Part shown: in pieces, positions 33,462 to 45,865 of the stretch
Layout of the letters: each line of letters begins with the position of its first letter
Numbering within the stretch: position 1 is the stretch's first letter
Assembly: GCF_020379485.1 (NCBI RefSeq)
Contig: NC_063452.1
Coordinates: forward strand, 28,712,770-28,776,769
Origin: Brassica napus
Taxonomy: Eukaryota; Streptophyta; Magnoliopsida; Brassicales; Brassicaceae
Length of the DNA: 64,000 nucleotides
Direction: 5' to 3'
The notes under the pieces: model-generated
Databases searched by the model: none
Seen by the model: only the letters and a program-made list of their open reading frames with translations
What the model was told of the DNA's origin: nothing
Translations under genes and position numbers: made by a program

Positions 33462-36400
33462 ATATCTTCCTCAAATTATTTTCGTTCTTGGATCGATCGA
33501 CCTCATTTGGATCCGAACACGAGATTGCTTACGGAAGAATACCAACGAGGTATAACCGAATTCATGGGGTTAGTTCACCGACAACCGGAAGCAAAAACAG
33601 GTATGTTAAGATGTTCTTGCTCTAATTGTAAAAATAGAAAGGTTATTGAAGAGTGAGATGTTTGGACTCATCTATATTTTAGTGGGTTTACACGAATTTA
33701 CAAAATTTGGTATCATCATGGGGAAACTGATTATGAACATGGTAGTACTAGCGAACCTCAGCCAGCGGTTAGATTAGAAGAACCAATTAGAACAGATGTA
33801 GATTATGGTGTAGGTACTGAGCAGATGGTAAATGATCATTTTAGAGGGGAAGATTTACCCAATGCACAAGCTAGGAGATTTTATGATATGTTGGATGCTG
33901 GAAAGCAACCATTGTACGAAGGTTGCAGAGATGGTCATTCAGCTTTATCATCTGCTACAAGATTGATGGGCATTACAACAGATTATAATTTGGCTGAAGA
34001 CTGTGTGGATGCGATTGCTGATTTTGTAAAAGGTATTCTACCCGAGGATAATGTAGCTCCTGGTTCATACTACGAGGTTCAGAAACTCGTAGCTGGTCTT
34101 GGTTTATCGTATCAGGTAATAAATGTATGCAGCGACAACTGCATGATTTATTGGAGGGCGGATGAACAGCGGGTTATATGCAAATTTTGTGGAAAGCCTC
34201 GTTATAAAGATACGAGTGGAAGAGTTCCAGTGCCATATAAAAGGATGTGGTATTTGCCTTTGACGGAAAGGTCGCAGAGGTTGTATCTGCCTGAACGCAC
34301 AGCGCAACCAATGAGATGGCATGCGGAGCACTCAACAGATGGTGAGATCAGACATCCTTCAGATGCAAAAGCGTGGAAGCATTTCCAATCAAAGTATCCC
34401 GACTTTGCGTATGAGAGAAGAAATGTCTACCTTGGTGCATGTACTGATGGTTTCAGCCCGTTTGGCAAGAGTGGAAGACAGTATTCTCTATGGCCTGTCA
34501 TTCTTACACCATACAACCTACCCCCAAACTTGTGCTTGCGACGAGAGTTTTTGTTTCTCTCGATTCTCGTTCCCGGACCAGAGCATCCTAAGAGATCACT
34601 TGATGTGTTTCTTCAGCCACTAATATATGAGTTGCAACAACTATGGGCTCAAGGTGCTGAAACATACGATGTTTCGTGTAAAGAAAACTTTCAAATGCGG
34701 GCAGTACTAATGTGGACAATAAGTGATTTTCCAGCATATGGTATGTTATCTGGATGGACAACGCATGGAAGGCTATCATGTCCATATTGTCAAGATAACA
34801 CTGATGCTTTCCAACTAAAACACAGAAGGAAAACATGTTGGTTTGACTGTCACAGGAGATTCCTACCACCTGATCATCCATATCGTAGGAGTAGGAAATT
34901 GTTTACGAAGAACAAGAGGGTGTTTGACAGTCCACCTCCGGAAATTTGTGGGAAAGATTTGAAGACACAACTAAGAGATTTTGGTGCAGAAAGGACGCCA
35001 GACGTCGGTGGACATGAGCGTTTTCCGGTAGATGCTGTTGGAGACCTACATAACTGGCACAAAAAAAGTATTTTCTGGGATCTGCCATACTGGGAGGATC
35101 ATCTGCTAAGGCATAATTTAGATGTCATGCATATTGAGAAGAACTTTTTTGACAATCTCATGAACACGATCCTTAATGTTCAAGGTAAAACAAAGGATAA
35201 TTTGAAGTCAAGACTGGATTTAGTCGATATATGTGCTCGTTCAGAAGGGCTCCTTTTCCCATATACCGACTTGATGCAGAGGAAAAAGATGCGTTCTTTG
35301 ATTGGATTTCAAACGATGTGAAATTTCCAGACGGTTACGCATCTAATTTGCGTAACTGTATCGATAGAAAGGAAGGAAAGTTTACTGGCTTGAAAAGCCA
35401 CGATTGCCATGTAATGATGCAGCGCCTCCTTCCGTTTGCCTTCAAGGAACTATTACCACGAAATGTTCATGAAGCAATTGCAGGGATAAGTGGTTTCTTC
35501 CGCGATTTATGCACGAGATCAGTGACTCTTGAAGGTATTGAAAATTTGAAGACTAACATAGCCGTGATTCACTGCAACCTTGAGAAGATATTTCCTCCCC
35601 CATTTTTTGATGTTATGGAGCATCTTGTTATTCACCTGGCAAGAGAATTGGAACTTGGTGGTCCTGTGCAGTATAGATGGATGTATCTGTATGAGCGGTA
35701 TATGTTCCATTTGAAGAAGATGGTGAAAAATTTAAGTAGGGTGGAAGGTTCTATAGTCGCACAGATGATCAATGAAGAAACTTCAAACTTTGCCGAGTAC
35801 TACTTTCCAGCAGAAGTTCAGACCAAAAACAGATGACCTGCTCGGCATGATGATAGAGGCGAACGGGGAACATATCATGTTACGGTTCCAGACATTTTCA
35901 CAGACGTTGGACGACTTAGCGGAAAACCAAAGGACCGTCGACTTACTGAGCAGGAGCGCAGTAATTTGCAAACATATTTGCTCACCAACTGCGAATATGT
36001 TCTTCAATATGAGAGGTAAATAAATTAGCTTACAAATTTTTATTTTAACAAGTTGAAATTTAAATCTTAATTAATTACAATATTGTCATCATATGTACAG
36101 GATTTTTATGGCAGAAAAGCGGTTCGAATATTGATACGCCACAGAGGACGAACTAGAAGAAATGAAGCAGGAAAAATTTTCTGGATGCATGTTTACTTAT
36201 GTGAGTGGTTTAAACAAATTAAAATATCATTTATCACATATTTATACTAATTCACATTTATTGATATAACATATATATGTGCTATTAATATAGGTGTCTG
36301 CTGGTTTGCCCAGAGGTGAAACATTTGACGATTGGATACGCGAGATGGTCGTTGGACCAAAATTTGTTGTGAAGTCATATCCGAGATTTTGTACTCGAGG

Positions 36401-37064
36401 ATATGCATTCACAACTCAGAAGAGGAGACGTTCGAGTACGACTTATGATGCTGGCGTTTGTTCTGCATCAGGAGATGATGTATACTACGGACACATACGT
36501 GAGATTTTGAAAATCACGTATTTGGGCATGGTTGGATTGCACTGTACTGTTTTCTATTGTGATTGGCACGACAACACTCTAGATCGAGGTGTGCGAACAA
36601 ATGCATTTGGTGTTACATCAGTAAATTCGAGGCGAAAGCTGCAATATTATGATCATTTCATTCTTGCTTCTCAGACCGATCAGGTAATTAAATGTTAATT
36701 ATTTAGAATGATTCATCATCATGTGTATTAATTTATAATTTTACTAATAATTTTTTCAATGTTACAGGTTTGTTATATCAAGTACCCCCGGGTAAGGAAC
36801 AAAGATGATCCATGGGTTACTGTTACAAGACTCAACCCGAGAGGCCGAGTTCAGTGAAGTTCTGAGCTGGAAGACCCTCTACAACCAAGCACATCCGGCA
36901 ACTTAAGTGCAGCAGAAGATTTAGCTAGAGTTGGCCTTGTAGTCGATTTAACCGACTTCGGAGAGGAGGCCGTCGTTCACGTAGAGGATGAACCAGTGAT
37001 TGGAGAGTTTCACCAAGATCCAGATTCAGATTCATCTGGTGATGATGACTCGGAAACAGACTAA
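33462..37064 (+). pseudogene. tnp2-type CACTA transposase (copy 1)
   Basis: Four exons: 33462-36015, 36101-36200, 36294-36683 and 36768-37064. Order: transposase-associated domain (RSWIDRPHLDP, LRCSCSNCKN), Tnp2 core (about 33825-35260, with DGFSPFG and LPPNLCLRREFLFLSILVPGP), DUF4218 (DGYASNLRNCIDRKEGK onward) and DUF4216 (YDAGVCSASGDDVYYG). Lesions: ATA (33462) where the ATG is expected, TGA at 33654, a frameshift between about 35230 and 35270, TGA at 35834, TGA near 36133 and TGA near 36856. The enzyme would cut and join the element ends; this copy cannot encode it. Confidence 0.9.
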
Positions 37065-37084
37065 CATCGACTTTTTTTTTTCTT

Positions 37085-38200
37085 TTTAATAGAAATACCG
37101 AGGAAATTCCGAGGGAAGATATGTTTTCCTCGGAATTTCCTCGGAAGGGATTTGATTATAGAGTCTTTTTTCTCGGAATTCCCTCGGTATTTCCGACGGA
37201 ATTCAGAGGAAGATAAGGGTTTCCTCGGAATTCCCTCAGAATATTCCGAGGAAATTCCGAGGAACTAGGGGTTTTTAACCGAAAACAACGTTTTGCGGAT
37301 TGAATAACACGTATATAACCTTCATTAAGTGTCCTAACCAGATTATGAAGTCAAACTTTGGTGTTGTACCCAATAACAAACACTTTTACGATTGCATGAA
37401 CGAAAACCACACAACATAAGAGAAACACTTATACACTTTAATAAACGGTAAAAGGAATACTTACAATTATTTTTGAAATTTTGTTATTTCATGGTTTATG
37501 ATCATCTATACAAAGAATCTTCAATGGTATGCATTTCAATTGTATAAGAAATGAAATACGGCAAAAAAAAATCGATGTTTTGAAACCCCAAACACTAGTT
37601 CCTCGGTATTTCCTCGGAATATTCCGAGGAAATTCCGAGGAAGATAAGGGTTTCCTCGGAATTCCTTCGGAATATTCCGAGAAAATTCCGAGGAAGTAGG
37701 GTTTTTAAACCTAAAACAACGTTTTGCGGTTTCAATAACACTTATATAACCCTTATTAAGTGTCTTAGACTGATTATGAAGTCAAAAATTTGTTCCTTAC
37801 CCTATAATAAACACTTTTCCGATTGTATGAACGAAATCCCCACGACATAAGAGAAACACTTATACACTTTGATGAACGGTAAAGGGAATACTTACAATTC
37901 GTTTTGAAATTTTGTTATTTCATAGTTTATAATCATCTATACAAAGATTCCTCAATGGTATGCATTGCATTTGTATAAGAAATGATATAGGGAAATTTTT
38001 TTTGATGTTTTGAAACCCCAAACATGTGTTCCTCGGAATATTCCGAGGAAATTCCGACGGATCTTTAATTGTCCATCGGAATTTCCTCGGAATATTTACA
38101 TTTAACCGGGCAAACCAGCCGCGAAATATTTCGCGAAAATTGAAATTGGAATTCTGAGGAAATTCCGACGGAAACTATCCGTCGGACCCTAGGTTTTATA
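37085..38200. repeat. Internal duplicated palindromic blocks
   Basis: Two copies of a block of about 420 bp: a palindromic CCTCGGAAT cluster, then GTTTTTAACC, then a long AT-rich stretch with AAGTGT and ATGAAGTC phrases (about 37265-37590 and 37685-38010). The same pair occurs in CACTA copy 2 (about 61490-61850 and 61860-62250), so the duplication predates both insertions. Confidence 0.8.
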
Positions 38201-38984
38201 ACCACGAGCCGCTTCTTCTTCCCCATTTCTCTCTTCTTCCTCTCCGGCTCCTCTCCCTCCTCTCCGGCGATCTCCCCCTTCTCTCCGACGATATCTCCGG
38301 CCAATCCTCTCTAAACCTACACAAATCATGTAAGGACCCTATTCCACTCTCTTAGGTTCTATTTGTTAGTTTTTTTGTGTAGATTTGATAGATTTTTGTT
38401 AGGGTGATTGGTTAGGATTGTGATTTGGTTGTATAATAGGTTTAAAATTGTGATTTGGTTGAATAATTTGTTTTGTTGAATTGATTTAGAATTTTATTAT
38501 AATTTTTTTATTTTTTTGTATTTATAAAATCGTTTTTTGTATATAAATTCGATTTTTGTGTATAAATTCGATTTTTGTATTTTACAAAATGATTTTTGTA
38601 TATAAATTCGATTTTTAGGATTTTACAAAATGCTTTTTGCATATAAATTTGATTTTTTGGATTTTACAAAACATTTTTAATATCTATAAAACTTTTTTTT
38701 GTGATTAAAACCTATTATTTGGGAATTTTTTTTTTTTTTTAAGAAAAATATATATATATATATATATATATAATATAAATTTCTATATTTATTAAAAAAT
38801 TTTAATATTATTAAAACTATTTTTTGTAATTATTAAACTATTTTTAATTTATTAAAACTGTTTTTTTGTTTATTAGAACTATTTTTATATATTTATTTAA
38901 CATTTTTAATATCTATTAAACTTTTTTTGTGATTAAAAACTATTATTTGGAGTTTTTTTTAAAAAAAAATATATATATATATAT

Positions 38985-40233
<1,249 letters not shown>

Positions 40234-40379
40234 TTTTTTTTTTTCAAAAACTCGGAATGTTTTATTTTTATTTGTACAACTTTGAATATTAACTAATATG
40301 TTTTCAATTTTAATTTTAATTTTATATTTTTGAATTTAAATTTCAAAATTTTTTTTTTTTTTTAAATTAATTTTTTTTT

Positions 40380-40867
40380 AAATTCCGAGGAAATGAACCC
40401 TTGGAATATACCGAGGGACTCGTTCCTCGGAATATACCGAGGGACTCGTTCCTCGGAATATACCGAGGGACTCGTTCCTCGGAATATACCGAGGGACTCG
40501 TTCCTCGGAATATACCGAGGGACTCGTTCCTCGGAATTTTCCGACGGCTCCGTTCCTCGGAAATTCCCGATGAAAATTCCGAGAAACAATTCGTCGGAAC
40601 TTCCGATGATTGGACCATCGGAAAGTCCATCGAAATATCCCGAGGAAGTTCTCCCTCGGTATATTCCGAGGAGCTTTCCGACGAACTGGTGGTCCTCGGA
40701 GTTTCCTCGGAATTCCGTCGGAAAATTCCGAGGGATTTCCGAGGAAAAATAAATTTTCGAGGAGTTATTTCCGAGGACTTGTTTCGTCGGTATGTCGTCG
40801 GAATAACGCTATTCCGATGACATACCGACGAATTTTTCCCTCAGTATGTCGCTGTTTTCTTGTAGTG
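40380..40867. repeat. CACTA 1 right subterminal repeats and TIR
   Basis: Palindromic TCGGAAT/ATTCCGA motifs in high density, ending in the right TIR. At 40403-40532 there are five perfect tandem copies of a 26-bp unit (GGAATATACCGAGGGACT plus CGTTCCTC). Repeat-derived frames here read as periodic peptides and are not genes. Confidence 0.92.
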
Positions 40868-41617
40868 GAATCACGCCGTAATCGGTTCTAACATCTACAT
40901 CATTGGCAGATACTTGAACAGTAAGTTATCGTCGGCTAGGGTCTTTTTCTTGGACTGTCGGTCTTACAACTGGCACGAAGCTCCAAGCATGCGGACGAGA
41001 AGAAACTGCCCAAACATGAGTGCTATCGATGGGAAAATATATGTAGTGGGAAAATGGAACGTTCGTCCATCGAATTCCATAGAGATTTACGACCCCAAAA
41101 CCCAAATATGGGAGTCTGTGCCGTGCCCTATAACAGAAATACTCGGCCAGAAGTTTACGTTAAACAGCTTAGCAATAGACGGAAAGCTTTACCTACTTGC
41201 CGATAAGTGTATGGTTTACAGGCCCGTGGAAAACAAATGGGATGTCGGATACTGGACTCTTTTCCTTTGGACTCAGTTTAAATTTACTTGCGTAATCTGC
41301 AACGTACTGTCCAGAGTGCTTAAATGGTACGACTCCGATGGGAGAATGTGGAGAGACTTGAAGGGTTTGGAAGAACTTCCTAAACTACCAAAGAGTTTTA
41401 TCGTCTCAGGTTGGTTAACTACGAAAGATTGCGGATTGCGGTTCTGTGGGTGAGGAGTAGTGGTGTTTTCTCTAGGGAAAAGGTGATCTGGTGTGCTGTG
41501 ATTGCGGTTGAAAGGCGCAACGGACAAGAGATTTATGGGAAGATTGAGTGGTGTGATGTTGTGCTTACAGTCCCCAAGTCATGCTGTGTATTGGAATCTA
41601 TTGCTGTTACGATTTGA
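40868..41617 (+). pseudogene. Kelch gene A, 3' part
   Basis: After the GAA duplication the kelch reading frame resumes in the phase in which it stopped at 33028. Kelch-type blocks follow: VFFLDCRSYNWHEAPSM, then DGKIYVVG, SNSIEIYDPKTQIWESV, DGKLYLLADKCMVY and VLKWYDSDGRMWRDLKG. Compared with gene B one base is missing at about 41401, shifting the frame; the C-terminus ([18 protein letters not shown], ending at 41617) continues in the next frame. Counterpart of the At4g11750/At4g11770 kelch cluster by position. Confidence 0.87.
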
Positions 41618-42204
41618 TGAATTTAGTCACACTCACTAGTCACTAATGTCATTTCGTTTTCCATACGATGATGGATCTTTTTAATGCTTAAGATGTGTTT
41701 CCCTATCTTATATTTCTCTGTTTTTTTTTTTAAACACAGTTTGCATACAATGTAGTGTATGTACAAAAACATGTCCATAACTTTTTTTCACGTTTTTGTA
41801 TACATCTTATTGCTTTTCATACTTGTTTAGCTTTTAACTTGTTACTTTAGCTAGGTACTAGTACCGACTTTACATATGTGCTGACAGTGCTTTTGCACTA
41901 TGTTCCTTATTTTTTCATTAGTTTTCTTTAAGGAACTAAGGTCATGTTTTGTCAAAAAAACATAGATTGAGACTCCTAATTTTGGATTTATAAAGGAAAG
42001 AATTACACTCATAGTTAATTTACTACTCCAGTTACAAGATAAACCACTTTGTGCTTGGAAATCACTTTCTGATGACGAAATTTCCAACCTACCTTTTTAA
42101 TCATAACCTCGTTTGTTTCAACGTGAATTTTCTAGGATATGCCAAACATGTTTTTAAATGTTTTTGGCTAGAAAAATAGAACCACCTAATTAAATAAGAA
42201 TTTT
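41618..42204. other. Intergenic spacer
   Basis: The 3' flank of kelch gene A; AT-rich with TTTTTT runs. No coding or transposon signature was recognised. Confidence 0.5.
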
Positions 42205-44563
42205 TTACATCTAGAGGCACTTTCTCACATTCAAATTACATTACAAGACACTTATCACTTGAATCACACTTTTTTTTGTCAAAAAAACTCTTATGACCCT
42301 AAAGTAAAGAAAATCTATCACCTCTTCTTATTTCATTTTATTATTTTTCTTAGAGTAGTTTACGGTTGGAGTTACTTTTTCTTGGGTTTTGACGACCTGA
42401 CATACTTCTCGCTTGAGGTATACTTTTTTCTTGCTTTATGAATTTTACATGCCTAAATTACCCTCTCAGTAACGTGATTCTGTTTTATTAGCTAGGTATA
42501 AAGTAACAAGCTAGTTACTTTATGTATCATTAGTTAGTTTTAGTTTCCTATATGTAATAAAAATATATTTTTATTTAATTAAAATTTTTACACCCCTATA
42601 TCTTATACATCAATATTTCATATTGAATATATAAATATATATATATAAATGTATCTATAAAATAAACATATTTTTTTCTTTTTGTTCTGACATCCATATG
42701 TATATATATCAAATATATATTAAATAATTTTTTTTTTATTTGGTACAAATATATATCAATTGTGGATAAAAAAATGTGGTCAATAGAATAATGGATGTGA
42801 AAAACATTAACACAAGACACATGAGAGTTGTTTACGACAGCTGTGGTCAAAAACAAATATTAATGGAATTTGCAAAATTTTACACAACAAAATAACATCA
42901 AGTAACCAAAAACAAAGATAAGAAGTTTGGTAACTAAGTTGTTGTGAGTTAAGGTACCCATGGTGCAAGTGTTTGTATTTTTTGTTACATGTGGTTAGTG
43001 GTTAGTAACATATTCATATTGTATGGATTGCCAGATTGATGTGTGGTCAGTGATTTTGGTTGTGTGGTTAGTGGTGAGTGGTTCACAACCACAAATACCG
43101 ATGTGGTTAGTTAGGCTCATACTTTTAGATCTACTCCAGAGGGGATAATCCAAAGCTAAGTTCCTTCTCCTCCACAGATTTCGTGAAAATGATTGTTGCC
43201 ATTCACCATCAAACCCTAAACGGCAACTTCTCCAGAGATTGCTCTACACACCGCTCGCCGGAACTCCATAAGACCGCCGTCTTCTAACCTGCAACATTTC
43301 CGCCGCAGACAGATCTGGTACAAGTCGCATCCAACAACCGTCAGAGACACCGTGCATACCGTCGGAGAGAGCGAAATCAACTGGAGTAGATACACAATCT
43401 AACGACTATTTGTTTTAGTTAAGAGAGACCTCTAGGTTTTTTTAAAAATTTGATAATCTAAAACACCGACATAAACACATTTTTTATTTCTTTAGTTTTT
43501 AGATTTTTTTCACGAAACAAAAAAAAATATTATTGACGTTGAGGAGACGAGAAGATTTGTAACGGATGAGGTTATTTTTAGTTAGGTAAAATAGAAGGAC
43601 TTTTTAGTCAATACACCATTGGAAAGTACACTACATGTCCAAAGTATGTGTAAACGCAAAGAGAGAGTAGAAAAGTAGGTCTAAGTGTAATTTATCCTTT
43701 TTCTTATTCAACTTTATGTATTTATTTACTTTTATCTCAAGTTATAAAATATATTAAACAAAAATAATTGTCATAATAAACTATATATAAAATTCTCTAT
43801 CTTTTAAGATCCATGTTCATATATATATTATATATATATTAATGTGTAAACAAAATGTGGACGTGGACACGAAAGCGTGGATAACAAAATTATAAATTAG
43901 TTGTGGACATGAACATCTTAATAAAATTATAAACTAGCTGTGGACATGGACAATATTCATTCGATTTCATTCATCATCTCGGGATCTAAATTCAATTCTA
44001 ATCAAAATTACATCAATCCACATCATGACAAAGCGCAAATTCCTTATATCAGAAATCTCTGACATGCAAGATCTATTACTCTCCGACAAAAGGTAAACGC
44101 TTCTTCGATTTTTTTCTCCGCTCATACTCACAATATCATCTGTTTCTCATCTTGATTGAAGTTTAAATGCAGATAATTTATCAATTGAGATAAAGAAGCC
44201 AAGTGTTTATATTGGAGATAACAGAGTCCGTGTCCACGTTTTATGGTATAATTTTAGTAACATGAGTTCATGTCCACGTATTGTTGTATAGTTTTATGGG
44301 ATCAAAACAGAGAGTTTGTCCACTTATCTACTATAAACACATTAACATCACATATCCACACATTACTCATCACTCATCCACACATCGCCCGTCCACAAAT
44401 CACTCAACCACACATCACTCGTCAACAAATCACTCATCCACAACTGTCCTTTCCATTAAGGGCAAAATTATCCACAATCTGTTGCTGGCCCACAACAAAA
44501 TGTGTCACATGTAGGAAGTGTCTATAGGTGTAATAGAAAGTCAAAAAGTGTCTCTTAGTGTAA
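42205..44563. mobile_element. Mutator/VANDAL-like element B with TCCACA motifs
   Basis: The ends resemble each other in inverted orientation: TTACATCTAGAGGCACTTTC at the left and TTACACTAAGAGACACTTTT read from the right, with ATTACA and AGACACTT blocks continuing inward. The interior has numerous TGTGGNNAG and TCCACA/TGTGGA motifs and a GC-richer gene-like stretch at 43150-43390 without a usable frame. The plan is the same as element A. No transposase, and no clear target duplication was found. Confidence 0.45.
44340..44446. repeat. 15-bp tandem repeat in element B
   Basis: Five or six diverged units of about 15 bp (CTCATCCACACATCA and variants). It is part of the wider TCCACA motif field. 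Confidence 0.8.
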
Positions 44564-44572
44564 TCAACTCCG

Positions 44573-44660
44573 TAAAGTTAAAAAATCAAATCAATTAGAA
44601 AATTAACACATAAAGAGTAAGAGAGAGTTTTGAATCTGTTGCATTTCTATATGTGCAATC
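44573..44660. repeat. Left arm of hairpin around copia element
   Basis: These 88 bp are the near-perfect inverted counterpart of 49333-49420 (a handful of differences and small indels). Without the copia element the two arms would form a foldback with a loop of about 20 bp. Confidence 0.9.
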
Positions 44661-44681
44661 ACTTATTTAATGAGTTGATTA

Positions 44682-44925
44682 TGTTGAAAACTTGAAGTTA
44701 GCTTGAGTTTCAAGCTATCCTAATCTTATTAGGATTGTGTTTATCCAATAAAGATTAGGATATATATGAAAGGTGATTACTAATAGGTTTAGGAGTTTAC
44801 CTAGTCCTATATATAAAGATGAATGCTGTGATGAAAGAATAACGATTGTGTGTGAAAGTGATTGAGCTTATTGATTTGAATAATAAGAAATAAGTACTTG
44901 CGATTACGACTTCTTGATTTCTATA
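44682..44925 (+). repeat. 5' LTR of copia element
   Basis: Starts TGTTGAAAACTTGAAG and ends TTTCTATA. TATATATAAA-like sequence near 44810 could be the promoter TATA box. Confidence 0.93.
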
Positions 44926-44989
44926 TTTGGTATCAGAGCCATACATCAAAATCAAATAGTCGACGACGAGAGATACAACGACAACGACA

Positions 44990-45865
44990 ATGGTAGACGT
45001 GAAAAGTGAAACCGAGAGCAACGTTAAAGAAACTGGACCCTCGTCCATCAAGTTTCCAATGCTGACTTCCACCAACTACACAGTTTGGGCTATGAAGATG
45101 AGAATTTCTCTCAAGGTAAACAAAGTCTGGGAAACAATTGATCCAGGGAGCAAGCATGAAGAAAAAAATAACTTGGCTATTGCCTTGTTGTTTCAATCCA
45201 TACCCGAATCTTTAACATTACAAGTTGGAAATCTCGACACATCCAAAGCCGTGTGGGACGCGATTCAAGCCAGGCATATCGGGGCCGAAAGAGTTCGAGA
45301 AGCTCGACTACAAACACTAATGGCAGATTTCGACAAACTAAAGATGAAAGACGAAGATAATATTGATACATTCGTCGGCAAGTTAACCGAGATCTCATCA
45401 AAGTCAGCTTCGCTTGGAACAATCATAGAAGAACCAAAACTTGTGAAGAAATTCTTAAAGAGTTTGCCAAGGAAAAAATATATTCACATGGTTGCGTCTC
45501 TTGAACAAGTTCTGGATCTTAACGAAACTAGTTTCGAAGATATAGTTGGAAGGTTAAAAGCATATGAAGAGAGAATAAGCGAAGAAGAAGAAGAAGAACA
45601 GAATGATGATCGAGAGAAACTAATGTATGCCAATAACGAGTCACAGCAAGATGGTTATGGAACCGGTCGTGGAAGAGGACGTGGTGGAAGAGGCAACTGG
45701 AGAGGAGGAAGAGGCCGAGGACGTACTGGAGGGTTCTATGCTCAGAGAGAAGCATATAAACAAGGACAGTACGGGACCAAGGATAAAAGTCACATAACTT
45801 GCTTCTCATGCGACAAGCTCGGCCATTATGCCTCCGAGTGCCCTGATGCAAAGCTTAAACTATAA
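44990..45865 (+). CDS. Copia gag with zinc knuckle
   Basis: 291 aa. The N-terminus has FPMLTSTNYTVWAMKMRI, the standard copia gag start, then the UBN2-type helical region with AVWDAIQARHIGAERVREAR. A Gly/Arg-rich linker (about residues 220-255) precedes a CCHC knuckle CFSCDKLGHYASEC. In an intact copia element gag runs into pol; here a TAA at 45863 ends it, and the same frame continues immediately afterwards. It forms the capsid-like particle and binds RNA. Confidence 0.9.
   Translation: MVDVKSETESNVKETGPSSIKFPMLTSTNYTVWAMKMRISLKVNKVWETIDPGSKHEEKNNLAIALLFQSIPESLTLQVGNLDTSKAVWDAIQARHIGAERVREARLQTLMADFDKLKMKDEDNIDTFVGKLTEISSKSASLGTIIEEPKLVKKFLKSLPRKKYIHMVASLEQVLDLNETSFEDIVGRLKAYEERISEEEEEEQNDDREKLMYANNESQQDGYGTGRGRGRGGRGNWRGGRGRGRTGGFYAQREAYKQGQYGTKDKSHITCFSCDKLGHYASECPDAKLKL

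Noticed and set aside
40362..40820. Overlapping ORFs with periodic peptides (SSEYTEGLVPRN-type) on both strands
   Set aside because: They come from the 26-bp and palindromic subterminal repeats of the CACTA element. Frames are open only because the repeat lacks stops.
42596..42856. Minus-strand 86-codon ORF
   Set aside because: AT-rich Ile/Tyr/Lys composition with no domain; within element B non-coding DNA.
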